From contig CAZBWW010000003.1 in NCBI GenBank assembly GCA_964496005.1, positions 1-57,864 on the forward strand: a stretch of 57,864 bases of DNA, written 5' to 3'. The notes below the pieces were generated by a model. The model saw only the letters and a list, made by a program, of their open reading frames with translations, searched no databases and was not told where the DNA came from. This DNA comes from CAZBWW01 sp964496005 (GTDB lineage: Bacteria > Patescibacteriota > WWE3 > UBA101185 > UBA10185). Made by a program: the position numbers and the translations under genes. Positions 1-10,033 of this stretch are shown in pieces. Position 1 is the stretch's first letter. Each line of letters opens with the position of its first letter.

Positions 1-87
1 CACACCCGCCAAAATACCAATAATAACGATAACGATCAACAGTTCGATAAGTGTGAAACCTTTGCCTTTTTCTTTAATATTAAGCAT
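1..87 (-). CDS. type IV prepilin, partial (cut by window edge)
   Basis: The 29 visible residues are the N-terminus of a type IV prepilin: a short basic leader, the peptidase site GKGFTLIELL (cleavage after G, N-methylated F, Glu at +5), then a hydrophobic helix. The rest lies outside the window. The ATG is preceded by a clear Shine-Dalgarno sequence (GAGAGGGGG), and TACAAT about 30 nt upstream may be its -10. It opens the minus-strand pilus locus and would be processed by PilD (7159-8055) and assembled by PilB/PilC. Major or minor pilin status cannot be judged from this fragment. Confidence 0.85.
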   Translation of the reverse strand, partial: MLNIKEKGKGFTLIELLIVIVIIGILAGV

Positions 88-255
88 AAGTTTTCCACCC
101 CCTCTCATATCGCTTAAATTGTAATCTGCTAATTTTAGTGCTTACTATTATTTGTTTTAATTGTGTTAAAAGTATCATGGGCAGTTTCTAAATACTTTTT
201 AAGTATGAGCTATCCTATACAAACATGTCAAGCTGTTCACATTTCAAATAACGTT

Positions 256-1284
256 CTATGGTTCAATTGGCCACGGTGGTGGGGGACCGGTTACAATCGG
301 TGTATCACCCGCGTCTAACCCCGCTTCAGAAAATAACGCAAAGTCAAACATACCGGGTAAATATGGGTATGACTTAAGAACTGTTACTGTTTTTGAGATA
401 TCTGCTGTTGGTGCGGTCGGATCGCTAAGCTCACCACGCGATGTAATTTTGTATCCTTGTGCAGGTAATATATTTCCGGGGTTTAAATACCTAACTCCTA
501 CATTCGTATCTCCACCAAGTGTATAAATCCTAATACCTTTGGCGTTCGGGGAAGTGGGCATATCGCCGGTCGGAATTTGGTAACAACTGCTATAGCCGAA
601 TGTCCCATAAGTTGATTGCTCAAAATCACCTTTCCACTGTACACCGGGCGGCTGTGTAGGGCACTCACCACCACCACTATTACATGCAACCAGATTTTTT
701 GTCATATCGCCGTCTGTATTGTAGACAATGTAATAAAGTCCAATATCATTATTTTCATTCCAGCATACCTCAAGACCGTTATTAATTGCCGTGTCGAGTC
801 TAATTTCTCTAACTTGCCCGTCTTCTGCAAAATAGTCATAAAAAGATGTTATTCCTACAACGTCCACAACTAATCTTGAAATAGTAATTTCCGCGGAGGC
901 TTCTATATTGTCGTTAGCTGAAGGCGGGTAGCTGACAACACACAAATTAGAACCCCATACACCGTTTAGCTTAGTGGAACAAAGCGTTGCGGCTGACGAT
1001 GCGTTTGTCACCCACGAATCAAGATCTATGTCTGAAAGTGATAATGCGGCCTCGGCGCCACCTTCTGCCACCGCTAGTACTCTTTGTGACACATCCGTAT
1101 CCGATACACCTGTCAAAGTTGTGATTGTTTGAGTAGAAACACCAATACCAAGTGCGAGTGCGATGGTCATGGCAATAATTACAAACAATAAAACTTGTCC
1201 TTGTTGCGGGTTAGCATTTTCTAACGAGCTCTTGTACCTTACCATTTTTTCTGTTTTTTTAAGTTTTTCCGTTATTTTAGTCAT
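256..1284 (-). CDS. PilX-like minor pilin-type protein
   Basis: 342 aa. After about 27 polar residues comes QQGQVLLFVIIAMTIALALG, a single N-terminal membrane helix placed as in PilX/PilV-like or class-III pilin-type proteins; the usual Glu at +5 is absent. It continues VSTQTITTLTGVSDTDVSQR, the helical spine expected of a pilin. The rest is a Cys-containing extracellular domain. It lies just downstream of the giant secreted protein, suggesting both are exported through, or sit at the tip of, the same pilus. Assignment rests on topology and context; the exact family is uncertain. Confidence 0.6.
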   Translation of the reverse strand: MTKITEKLKKTEKMVRYKSSLENANPQQGQVLLFVIIAMTIALALGIGVSTQTITTLTGVSDTDVSQRVLAVAEGGAEAALSLSDIDLDSWVTNASSAATLCSTKLNGVWGSNLCVVSYPPSANDNIEASAEITISRLVVDVVGITSFYDYFAEDGQVREIRLDTAINNGLEVCWNENNDIGLYYIVYNTDGDMTKNLVACNSGGGECPTQPPGVQWKGDFEQSTYGTFGYSSCYQIPTGDMPTSPNAKGIRIYTLGGDTNVGVRYLNPGNILPAQGYKITSRGELSDPTAPTADISKTVTVLKSYPYLPGMFDFALFSEAGLDAGDTPIVTGPPPPWPIEP

Positions 1285-1364
1285 TAGTCTATTATTTTAG
1301 CTTTTTTACTATTTTTAGTTAATTTTTTAATTTATTAATTCTCACGTAGCCAAATTCTACGCGC

Positions 1365-4300
1365 TTAGTCTCCTACAATCCATGTAACATCGCTTATCTT
1401 TAACCCCGAAGTATCACTAATACCAGTAAGATAAAGTGGTTCGTACACAAATGATTCTGCCGGTTTAAGCGCGTTTTCGCTCCCGTTACCTGGGTTATTA
1501 TCGTCAAGATCTCGGTTTAAAAATACTTCACCATTGGTGATAATTGGGCCGTCTACGACTACCGGAAAATCAGGGTTTGGCGCACGAGTTAAAAAGTTAA
1601 TGTTGGCAGCGGAAATAATTCCAAGATGATAATCAGGGTTTGTCGGGCTTGATGCTGCAGAACCTTGTGACGCAGCAAAATTTACTGTAATACCATTTGG
1701 AATTACCAGTAAGATTCGTTGGGAATTTGGTGCTAAGGATAAGACCCTGCGATTAATGGCGAGCGTACCTGGTGTTCCAGTTACGTAAACCACAACGGTA
1801 CCGTTTTGAGCTAGTCTATATGAGGTCGGGTTTCCAGAGTTTAAGTAAGTCTGAATATTAGTACGAGTAGCATAATAAACATTACTTGGATTCAAATTAT
1901 TTAAAAAGTCAACTTGGCTTGGTACTAACTGCGCATTAGTCGGCGGTGTAAACCTAAAATCATCAAACCACAGACTCGGCTGTAAATTCTTCAAATAAGT
2001 ATCATCTTCAGAAATTTGATTATCGGTATTTCCAATATCCATCCAACCCGCAAACGCACTCGACTCTGTAGGCGCAGTTCCAGTCCACGCAAGATAAGGT
2101 GAAAAACCTGCTGCGACGCCACCGCTTGGTACTTGTGCCAAAATCCCGTTCCCGCCGGCACCACCATACACATCACCGTCAGATACCGAAATCCATGGGT
2201 TTGGCGGGTTATATATTGTTTCAAAATTAAAGTTCGCGGTAATACCTGCACCTGAATTAATCTGTGCTGGTGCGCATACAACACCGCCAGGAACCGGAGT
2301 TACAGCTTGATTGGCAATACACCTAACGTGATACTCTGTTCCAGGCGTAATTCCTGCCATTATGCCAGTACTCATACATAAACTCCCATCTACGTTTGTA
2401 GCAACATTAGAAATTAGGTAGTCGTCAACACCTGAGCCCGTCCATGAACCGGATCTTACTGCTCCACCCGATAAATAACCTCCCTCATAAAACTGAGGTC
2501 TAAACGCTAAAATTCCGCCCTGAACATCATTTGAGGTAATTGAGGCAAAGGCTGGACCACATACATTACTTGACTTTGTTTCACCGCTTACTGTTACTAC
2601 AGGTTCTATAACATCAACAGTTAGGAAATCCCATAAAGGCGGGTTTCCTCCGTTTACATTTCGCGCACAATAATTATAGCTTGCAGGTGGTAGCAATTTA
2701 CTTGGGTGGCAGCTTGCAGCTTCCGAATCTGTAGCACCTACCGCAATTATAAAAGTTCCATTAGCATCAAAGGTGTGTGAAAGTAGCTGTGTACCACCAT
2801 TAAGTGTAGTACTGCCTATTACACCATATTCCGCAAAATTTGTGCAACCGGATAGAGAGCCGGTTAAGTTACATTTATATAAAGTTACGCCGCCTGGAAG
2901 TGGGGAAGTGTTATCGGAATCCCACCCTTTTACATCAAAATTTACCGTATCAAAACCAAAGGGTTTGGTTCTAATTGTCGGATCTGGCTCACCATTAAAA
3001 TATATATCCGCTTCTGGTGGGGCGTTATTAATAATTACTGTTAAATAGTCATCAATTTGTGGCGCAGTTCTGTCACAACGTACATCTGTAGTTCCGGGGT
3101 AGCCAACACAATCCAACAACTGCGGGGTGTTATCAACCGCACGCATCGCAACTATATATGTACCGGGAGCATACGATGATGGTAAGAAACTGTAATCACA
3201 AGTGCCGCTATTCATACAAGTTTTGAGGTGAATATAATCACTATGTGCACTACAGCCCGAAGCGCTCGTATCGCAATATCTAAACACCGTACGCTCTATT
3301 GGGTCTGAGTCCGGATCTGTTGCCGTCATTGTCATCGGTATCGCAGGAGCCGAAGCATTTACCGTAATAACTCTTGGGTCGGGTGCGGGCGGGTTTACAA
3401 AATTAATACTCCCAATCGGCGGCTCGTTTGTTGGCGGGTTTACGGTAATTCGAATTTTATCTACAGGTGGATTATTGGCCGGAAATTCGTCGCATGGAAC
3501 GGGAACATTGGGGTTATTAGGATCACCCGGATACGAATGGCATGCTGACCCGGCTGTATCAACTGCACGCATATATAACCAATAATGAGCGGGGTCGTCA
3601 CCAGGCTGAAGTATCGGAGAATTCCAAACAAAGTTGTTGCCGTAAATCTCGGGGTAATTACAGATGTCAGTACTACAGTTGTCGTTGAGATAGATTGTTG
3701 CAGAACCGTCCCATCCAGCATCTGGACCTGAGGTAATATATTTCCTTATTTTCATTTCAACATAGTCCAATGTATTGCTATCTGCAGGATCAATTCCACG
3801 GATCTGCATATTAACCGTTTGGCCGGAAACTATTGTTTGGTCAGTGTCCGGAGTAATTAACATACCGGTGGGCCGCTCGTTTGCTAGTGGTGGTGCATCA
3901 ACAGTAACCTTAATTCGTGAGAACACTGTTCCTGATTCAGGTACACAAGTATTAGCAATAGGTGCGTTCGGGTCACCAGGACTTGAATTACAATTTAAAC
4001 CACCATCATCCTCTGCACGCATATACAACCAATATGTCCGTGCAGTACCACCTGCAGGTATTGTTGGTGCTGTCCAAGTGTAATCGGTTGCTGGCGCATG
4101 ACAGGTGTTTGTATTGCAAGTAGTATTATTTCCAAATTGTAAGTATGGCTCGATCCAACCATCGGTATTAAATTCGTAAATCCTAGCCCATACATTATCA
4201 AGAACATCAGGATCGTCAGTAACGGGGTCTAATCCGCGAGCTCTTGTTGTAAATGTCCCTCCAGAAGGCACATGTAAATCTGCGGTGTTGATTGTTGTAA

Positions 4301-6332
4301 AGTTTCCGTAGGGTTTTTGGTTTACTGGTGGAGCAGGTGGGTTTACTGTTATGCGTATTCTCGCAACAGGTCCAACCTGACAATCACTAACTGGATTTGG
4401 GGTTGGGTTATTTGGATCTGCTCCAGGATATGAATCACATACTAGTAGTCCTGTGTCCTCAGCCCGCATGTACACCCAATAATGGGCTGGGTTATCGGTT
4501 GGCTGTAATACAGGCGCTGTCCAGGTGTAATTATTTCCTAACACAGATGGATAATAACACACGTCAGAATCACAATTAGTATCATTTTCGAGAATTGTTG
4601 GACTACCATCCCAACCTGGTAAGGGCTCTGACGGTAGATTATATTTCCTGATTTTCATTTGAACAAGGTCCAACACATTACTTCCATCAGTCGTAGAGTC
4701 ATTACCTCGTATTTGCAATTGCAATGTTCCCCCCGAAGACACAGTTTGATCGACGGTGGGAGTCATCATTCGACCATAAGGACGTTCATTCTCAGGAACG
4801 GTCACGTTTATCAAAACGGTATCATTCAAACCACACGAGGCAGTATCTGTTCTGCCAGTACACCACTGACCGGCAGTATCTTTTACCCCAACGAATACAG
4901 TGAAAGTACCCCCAGAACCAAATTCGTATGGCGGATCAGATACACAAGTAATTGTATTTGTAGCACTTGATGAGCAAGTTTCGATTCTAGTTCCCACCCC
5001 ACTACAAGATGTGCCTGCACAAAATTCAACTACAACTCTGTCTAAATCTGCTTCTCCGTTAGCATACCCATGCGCAGTAAACGTCACTGTTTCGCCTAAT
5101 ATTATATCTGTATCACTTGCACTAATATCACCTGTCGGGAAATTATTAGCCGGGGCATTAACCTGAACTGTAACAGAATCATTTGGACCACATTCTGGAA
5201 GTCCGGTTCTTCCTGCACACCACTGCCCATCAGTCCCGTCCGTACCATAGTCAAGTACCCCTACATACGCCGTGTATGTACCTGGACTCAAAAAAGTATA
5301 AGGATCAGCAACGCACACAACAGAGTTTTGAAGCGGACTATAGTCACATCGTTTGATTTGCGTACCTGAGCTACAAACACTGCCTGAACAAAATGAGATT
5401 GTAGCCCGCATTATATCGTTTTCGCCGTTTGCGTTTCCATAAGCAGTAAAAGTAATTGGGTCACCTAGTGTAATAATATTATCTGGATCGCTTGAAGTAA
5501 TTGATCCACTAGGTACGCCATCCCCACCCTCATAAACAAAATTACATCGATGTTCATCTACAACTCCTAACCACGCACCAGAACAGTCATAGCCATTGCT
5601 TCCCCCGTAACTTCTTATCTGACCACCATAGTAACTAGCTCCAAAAGGAGTGTCTTCAGGCGGTCCAACTCCAGTATCTAATCCCCAGTCTAGTGTGAAG
5701 GGTATTCTTCCTGGTGGAACTGTAGAGCTAGTGTCACCACTTCCATCTGTTACAATATTATTTGTACATCCATCCCCAGATCTGTCTGGTAAAACACTTC
5801 CTGGTTTCTTTCTTATTTGGTAAAAACTTCCTCTCCGAACAACTGAATCATGTTCAAAATGACCGGTTGAATCTGTTGTTGTGTATTCTATCTCATTGTA
5901 TGAGATGTCCCAAATTTCTATTTCCACGTCCTGCACACCGTCTCCTTGACAATCAAGAACATAACCTCCAACACTAATTAGATCTGCATCATTCTCTTCA
6001 AGGCAAGCCCAACTACACTCATTACCATGAGGACACCCGGAGCAGGTTTGCACTTTGTAACAAATTTGACCTGGACAGCCGCCATTAGGACAGTTAAGAA
6101 ATTCGGGATCGCTTGGCGGAACCATTGTAGCCCACGTCGCTGAACCGTTACCTAAAGGATCTTTATCGCACTGGGGCATCGAATCCCTGCAGGCGAAATA
6201 TCCAGGATTATCTGGTGGTCCACAATACTGTGCATACACTACATTATCGAATACACCTGCAGTATAAAGAAAGAAACCGCAAACGAGCATAAACGTTATG
6301 GTAATTAAATATTTTTTAGATAATACGAACAT
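1365..6332 (-). CDS. giant secreted multi-Ig-like/PKD surface protein (putative adhesin)
   Basis: About 1655 aa from the ATG at 6332; a GTG four codons earlier is also open. The N-terminus is a signal peptide (basic start, hydrophobic run, VYAQ cleavage region). A Cys-rich region of about 100 aa follows. Then come at least five tandem beta-sandwich-like repeats: two start PSGSI/PTGDI with SDPD/SDTD, and three start NERPYG/NQKPYG/NERPTG, each with paired Cys and a YWLYMRAxD strand. More domains of the same style follow. The last 300 aa lack such repeats and end PAESFVYEPLYL...WIVGD. No membrane anchor is seen. It lies between pilin-type genes, so a pilus-tip or host-contact role is inferred, not shown. 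Confidence 0.7.
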   Translation of the reverse strand: MFVLSKKYLITITFMLVCGFFLYTAGVFDNVVYAQYCGPPDNPGYFACRDSMPQCDKDPLGNGSATWATMVPPSDPEFLNCPNGGCPGQICYKVQTCSGCPHGNECSWACLEENDADLISVGGYVLDCQGDGVQDVEIEIWDISYNEIEYTTTDSTGHFEHDSVVRRGSFYQIRKKPGSVLPDRSGDGCTNNIVTDGSGDTSSTVPPGRIPFTLDWGLDTGVGPPEDTPFGASYYGGQIRSYGGSNGYDCSGAWLGVVDEHRCNFVYEGGDGVPSGSITSSDPDNIITLGDPITFTAYGNANGENDIMRATISFCSGSVCSSGTQIKRCDYSPLQNSVVCVADPYTFLSPGTYTAYVGVLDYGTDGTDGQWCAGRTGLPECGPNDSVTVQVNAPANNFPTGDISASDTDIILGETVTFTAHGYANGEADLDRVVVEFCAGTSCSGVGTRIETCSSSATNTITCVSDPPYEFGSGGTFTVFVGVKDTAGQWCTGRTDTASCGLNDTVLINVTVPENERPYGRMMTPTVDQTVSSGGTLQLQIRGNDSTTDGSNVLDLVQMKIRKYNLPSEPLPGWDGSPTILENDTNCDSDVCYYPSVLGNNYTWTAPVLQPTDNPAHYWVYMRAEDTGLLVCDSYPGADPNNPTPNPVSDCQVGPVARIRITVNPPAPPVNQKPYGNFTTINTADLHVPSGGTFTTRARGLDPVTDDPDVLDNVWARIYEFNTDGWIEPYLQFGNNTTCNTNTCHAPATDYTWTAPTIPAGGTARTYWLYMRAEDDGGLNCNSSPGDPNAPIANTCVPESGTVFSRIKVTVDAPPLANERPTGMLITPDTDQTIVSGQTVNMQIRGIDPADSNTLDYVEMKIRKYITSGPDAGWDGSATIYLNDNCSTDICNYPEIYGNNFVWNSPILQPGDDPAHYWLYMRAVDTAGSACHSYPGDPNNPNVPVPCDEFPANNPPVDKIRITVNPPTNEPPIGSINFVNPPAPDPRVITVNASAPAIPMTMTATDPDSDPIERTVFRYCDTSASGCSAHSDYIHLKTCMNSGTCDYSFLPSSYAPGTYIVAMRAVDNTPQLLDCVGYPGTTDVRCDRTAPQIDDYLTVIINNAPPEADIYFNGEPDPTIRTKPFGFDTVNFDVKGWDSDNTSPLPGGVTLYKCNLTGSLSGCTNFAEYGVIGSTTLNGGTQLLSHTFDANGTFIIAVGATDSEAASCHPSKLLPPASYNYCARNVNGGNPPLWDFLTVDVIEPVVTVSGETKSSNVCGPAFASITSNDVQGGILAFRPQFYEGGYLSGGAVRSGSWTGSGVDDYLISNVATNVDGSLCMSTGIMAGITPGTEYHVRCIANQAVTPVPGGVVCAPAQINSGAGITANFNFETIYNPPNPWISVSDGDVYGGAGGNGILAQVPSGGVAAGFSPYLAWTGTAPTESSAFAGWMDIGNTDNQISEDDTYLKNLQPSLWFDDFRFTPPTNAQLVPSQVDFLNNLNPSNVYYATRTNIQTYLNSGNPTSYRLAQNGTVVVYVTGTPGTLAINRRVLSLAPNSQRILLVIPNGITVNFAASQGSAASSPTNPDYHLGIISAANINFLTRAPNPDFPVVVDGPIITNGEVFLNRDLDDNNPGNGSENALKPAESFVYEPLYLTGISDTSGLKISDVTWIVGD

Positions 6333-6560
6333 ACTCAAGTACACTTCTACGCTTTCGTAATTTATATCAGATAGAATTCAATACATTAATTGTAAGTTAT
6401 TAAATTACCAATTTCAATACTTTGTGTTCGAGTAAGTAAACCAATTCAGGAATATTCTATATTTGTGTAGATATCAACTTGTATTTATATAGTGTGGAAA
6501 AATCTACTAATTTAGTAACATACAGCTTTAATCTAATTTATTAATAGATGATATTAATAA

Positions 6561-6965
6561 TTATGTTGTAAAGAAGCTCCCAATTCCCCCAAAACTAGGA
6601 GCTTCAAAAACGGTAGGTCCCACAGGCACCAACAACCACGCCGGCGCCAGTAAAACCCTAACCTCAACACAACTTTCCCCCTTACTAAACATTACGAGCC
6701 AGCCGTGGCTAGCCCATACTGCGCCGATGGGGGTGAGAGGTCCTGCAATGGGAGACCGCGTAATAGGTCTCCAAAAAACAGTTCCGCCTAAATTAACAAA
6801 CTCTGCCCAGGTATCTGGGGGGCCGAGATAAAAGTCCCGAACCGAGTCTCCGGGGCAGAGAATCATGTCAACCCCTTCGGCAGTCGCCGGCGGGTTCCAC
6901 CTCGACGGTGGAAAAACGGCTGCCGCTACCACTATGAGTAGCACAAATGAAAGACTCGCTTTCAT
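6561..6965 (-). CDS. small secreted orphan protein
   Basis: 134 aa. It starts with a signal peptide (MKASLSFVLLIVVAAAVF) and has a Trp/Pro/Gly-rich mature part; no family recognised. The ATG follows a good Shine-Dalgarno sequence (GGAGAG) and a -10-like TATACT about 50 nt upstream. Its DNA is visibly richer in GC than its neighbours, like the orphan ORFs at 55.6-57.4 kb. It sits between the giant surface protein and pilD. Two Cys in the mature part could form a disulfide. Function unknown. Confidence 0.6.
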   Translation of the reverse strand: MKASLSFVLLIVVAAAVFPPSRWNPPATAEGVDMILCPGDSVRDFYLGPPDTWAEFVNLGGTVFWRPITRSPIAGPLTPIGAVWASHGWLVMFSKGESCVEVRVLLAPAWLLVPVGPTVFEAPSFGGIGSFFTT

Positions 6966-7158
6966 CTTTCTTTCTCTCCTTCGACCGCATCTCAGCAGTC
7001 GTTTTTATCCTATAGTATAAACAACCTGTAGTATATCAGAAAATGTCAAAAATAAAAGCACATACTTTGCTCAAATAAAAATTAGCAAATTTTACAAAAT
7101 TGCCGGTGAAATGCTAATTACTTAAAAGTAAACCTCTAAAAAATGTTCAACCCGAAAC

Positions 7159-8055
7159 CTAAAACAACCCAAAATACCATTCCAGCAACTGTGGTCCCCA
7201 TACCAAAGCAACCACGCTACCCAAAATCAAAAAAGGGCCAAACGGAACTGTGTCCTTAATAGTTTTTCGTCTTAACGCAACCAATCCCAAGCTATAAACC
7301 GCCCCAAACAAAAACCCCAAAAAAATCGCCAGGATATTGTGCGGAAAGCCGTTAAACAAGCCAATCAGAAAAGCTAACTTTACATCTCCCTTGCCCATAG
7401 CCTGGCCATTTTTTATTTTAGTCAATGCCCAAAAAAATAACCCTATAAGCACAGAACTAATTACTGTATACGCAAGCTGCGTAAGCGGAACCAGCATTTG
7501 GTTTGCCCAAAAACCCGACTCTATTAAATACCTACCAAATTCAGTTTCCTGTAGTCCGGTATACGATTTATACATAAACCGCGCGTTATTAAAAACCAAA
7601 AACAGCAAAACAATCCCAATTGCCGGTAAAACCACACTATTAGGAATTAACCGGTATTTTGCGTCCGCAAGAAAAATTACGATATACGCGCTGGCAATCA
7701 CCAATAAATATGCCAGCACCACCCACACATAATAGTTTGCGGTATTTTCAAACAAGTTCAAAAAGTAAGCTACGCCTACAAACGCAAACCCGGTAAGCAG
7801 TTCTGAGACCGGATACCACAGAGACAACTTATCTTTGCAATATCTGCATCTGCCTTTTGTGCTTAAAAATGAAAATAGGGGAATGAGGTCAATCGCTTTT
7901 AGCGGTTTTTTACATGAGTCACAACTTGACCGGCCAAAAAAAACTGATTTCCCATTTGCAGCCCTGTCGGCAATAACATTTAAAAAAGAACCGATAAATA
8001 ATCCGCTGAGAAAAATGCCAAAATAAAATAGTATATTTATTGTGAGTACATCCAT
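7159..8055 (-). CDS. pilD: type IV prepilin peptidase PilD
   Basis: 298 aa, a polytopic aspartic protease that cleaves and N-methylates prepilins at the inner face of the membrane. The N-terminal part carries the two CxxC pairs (C45/C48 and C70/C73) of the zinc-binding methyltransferase-side domain. The two catalytic aspartates are visible: D131 in ADAKYRLIPNS and D224 in the GxGD motif GKGDVKLAF. Length is normal. The start follows an extended -10 (TGcTATACT) by 7 nt with no Shine-Dalgarno sequence, so it is probably leaderless. It should process all prepilins here, including the one at 20268. Confidence 0.95.
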   Translation of the reverse strand: MDVLTINILFYFGIFLSGLFIGSFLNVIADRAANGKSVFFGRSSCDSCKKPLKAIDLIPLFSFLSTKGRCRYCKDKLSLWYPVSELLTGFAFVGVAYFLNLFENTANYYVWVVLAYLLVIASAYIVIFLADAKYRLIPNSVVLPAIGIVLLFLVFNNARFMYKSYTGLQETEFGRYLIESGFWANQMLVPLTQLAYTVISSVLIGLFFWALTKIKNGQAMGKGDVKLAFLIGLFNGFPHNILAIFLGFLFGAVYSLGLVALRRKTIKDTVPFGPFLILGSVVALVWGPQLLEWYFGLF

Positions 8056-8062
8056 GAGCTCA

Positions 8063-8071
8063 AGTATAGCA
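8063..8071 (-). promoter_or_regulatory. extended -10 for leaderless pilD
   Basis: On the minus strand TG-c-TATACT ends 7 nt before the pilD ATG at 8055; no ribosome binding site lies between. It falls just upstream of the preceding prepilin's stop codon. Confidence 0.5.
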
Positions 8072-8087
8072 TGCGTAGTTCGGAAAT

Positions 8088-8636
8088 TTATTCAGGGGCA
8101 CTTGGAGGTGGGGTAGTGCTTATTAAATCGAGTCCGGGATCAGTACCTATTTCGTATGCGTCACCTTGATTCCCGCCGTCAGTAGTCATTTTCGGTGCGT
8201 TGTCTTCGGCTTCAAGTACAACCGTCAGTTCAAAAGTTTGATTTGTCGCATCAGCTTGGTAAGTAAACACCAAACCACCCGATGAGTCATTAATTGGGTC
8301 TATAGGCAAAGCGTTTAAATAACTTGCAAAGCCATCTGCCCCGACAACAGTAAATGTAACCCACCCCGTACCATCAACTGCAACTGACCCGGCTTCGCTA
8401 TTACAATTAGAGTTACATTCCGTAAGTTCAATTTCTTCGTCGGCTAACGCAAGGTTTATTGCCCTCGCAATGGTATCTACTTCAGACAATCTGCGGGCAT
8501 CTCTTGCTTCTCGCATTAGTTCACCCGGGTTTATTGCAAGAATTAATGCGCCTGCTAGTATAGAAATAATAGCGACTACTATTAATAGTTCAATGAGAGT
8601 AAATCCTGTGTTTTTGCTTTTTCCTAAGATCGCCAT
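8088..8636 (-). CDS. type IV prepilin / GspG-like pseudopilin
   Basis: 182 aa. Leader MAILGKSKNTG, then FTLIELLIVVAIISILAGAL with Glu at +5, followed by an amphipathic helix containing REARDARRLSEVDTIARAIN. The globular part has a Cys pair (TECNSNCNSE) and the line VDGTGWVTF, followed by YLNALPIDPIND; the prepilin at 20268 has the same layout (VDGTGWIQF, YVQALPLDPQN). The two are paralogues. It is probably a major or minor pilin subunit. TAAAAT lies exactly 6 nt before the ATG and no Shine-Dalgarno sequence is present. Confidence 0.92.
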   Translation of the reverse strand: MAILGKSKNTGFTLIELLIVVAIISILAGALILAINPGELMREARDARRLSEVDTIARAINLALADEEIELTECNSNCNSEAGSVAVDGTGWVTFTVVGADGFASYLNALPIDPINDSSGGLVFTYQADATNQTFELTVVLEAEDNAPKMTTDGGNQGDAYEIGTDPGLDLISTTPPPSAPE

Positions 8637-8784
8637 TTTTGTATTTTAATATTATTTTTAAGCAACTAACCCACAACAGGCACATCAGTTTATTATATTG
8701 TGCTTCTAAACTATAGCACAGCACACCACCAACACGCATCGTTTTAATAAAACCGTTTTAACTAACTAGTCATTATCCCCGGAC

Positions 8785-9987
8785 TTATATCGCGCTCGTA
8801 ATTTTGTAAATAGGTGTAATTATGGAAACTATCATTACACCAACCATTGCACCCAACATAATTAAAATCACCGGTTCCATTGCGGCAGACAATCCGGCTA
8901 TTGCGTGTTCGGTTTCTTTAGAAAAAAATTCAGCCAGTTTTTCGAGCACTTCATCTAATCGACCTGTTTCTTCACCTGTGGCAACCATACTGCCTAAAAT
9001 CGGTGGAAAATGAGGATCACTTTTTAAATACCCCGAAAGTGAACCGCCTTTTTCGATTCGGTCCGCAGCAGCAAGCGCACCGTCTTTTAACATTTTCGCA
9101 GACACAACATCACTTACTATATGTAATGCCTCCACAATAGGAACAGCCGAGGTCAAAAGTAAAGATAAGGTTCTGGTAAATTCCGTTAATTCTTTTTTTC
9201 TATTTAATGGGCCGAAAATTGGAATCTTAAATAAATATCTGGCCCTAATGTTCATAAACTGTTCCGACTTTAAAAAGTATCTTAAGCCAAAAAATCCAAG
9301 TATGGCTATAATAAACAACAGCCATAAATTATTAACCCAAAAATCAGATACAGTAATCATAAATTGTGTAACTGCAGGCAACTCAACATCAAGGCTTTCG
9401 TACATATCCGCAAGTTTTGGCACAACAAACACCATCAAAATTACAAATACACCTGCCATTGCCATAAGCACTATAACAGGATAAATCATTGCACCTTTAA
9501 TTTTTGCCCGCAACTCACGTTCTTCTTCCATTGTTTTTGCTAATCTGCTTAAAATCTCGTCAAGCTTACCTGACGCTTCACCGGCCTCTACTAACGCCTG
9601 ATAGGTAGGGGAAAAGACTTCCGGATATTTACTGAATGCATTAGCTAATGACGATCCACCTTCTACATTTCGTAAAATATCACCTAAGATAATCTTGAAT
9701 TTAGCATTAGTAGATTGCTCCGTTAAAATGTTTAATATTTTTGAGACGGGGAGGCCTGCCGAAACCATAGTAGAGAATTGTCTGGTAAAAGATACCACTT
9801 CATTAAACGGAACACCGCGAAAATTAAATGACCCACTTAGAAAATTTGATGATTTTTTTTCAAGGGAAACAACGTAATAACCCTCGTTTTTTAAAACTTC
9901 TACCGCGCTTTCTTTTGTCCGTGCATCGACAGTGCCAATCCGGCGGGCTCCTCTATTATCCATTGCTACATATTTATATTCGGCCAT
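8785..9987 (-). CDS. pilC: type IV pilus inner-membrane platform protein PilC
   Basis: 400 aa with two T2SF (GspF) repeats, about residues 65-190 and 270-395, and membrane helices near 165-195, 215-240 and at the C-terminus. Recognisable signatures are FTRQFSTMVSAGLPV, LVEAGEASGKLDEIL and MVATGEETGRLDEVL. It anchors the pilus base and couples the PilB/PilT motors to pilin movement. It sits in the order pilB-pilT-pilC, as in many pilus operons. No Shine-Dalgarno sequence precedes the ATG. Confidence 0.95.
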   Translation of the reverse strand: MAEYKYVAMDNRGARRIGTVDARTKESAVEVLKNEGYYVVSLEKKSSNFLSGSFNFRGVPFNEVVSFTRQFSTMVSAGLPVSKILNILTEQSTNAKFKIILGDILRNVEGGSSLANAFSKYPEVFSPTYQALVEAGEASGKLDEILSRLAKTMEEERELRAKIKGAMIYPVIVLMAMAGVFVILMVFVVPKLADMYESLDVELPAVTQFMITVSDFWVNNLWLLFIIAILGFFGLRYFLKSEQFMNIRARYLFKIPIFGPLNRKKELTEFTRTLSLLLTSAVPIVEALHIVSDVVSAKMLKDGALAAADRIEKGGSLSGYLKSDPHFPPILGSMVATGEETGRLDEVLEKLAEFFSKETEHAIAGLSAAMEPVILIMLGAMVGVMIVSIITPIYKITSAI

Positions 9988-10033
9988 ACTGTTTTTTTGT
10001 TATCAGCTACTCACTGTTACTTTTACTTTCCGA

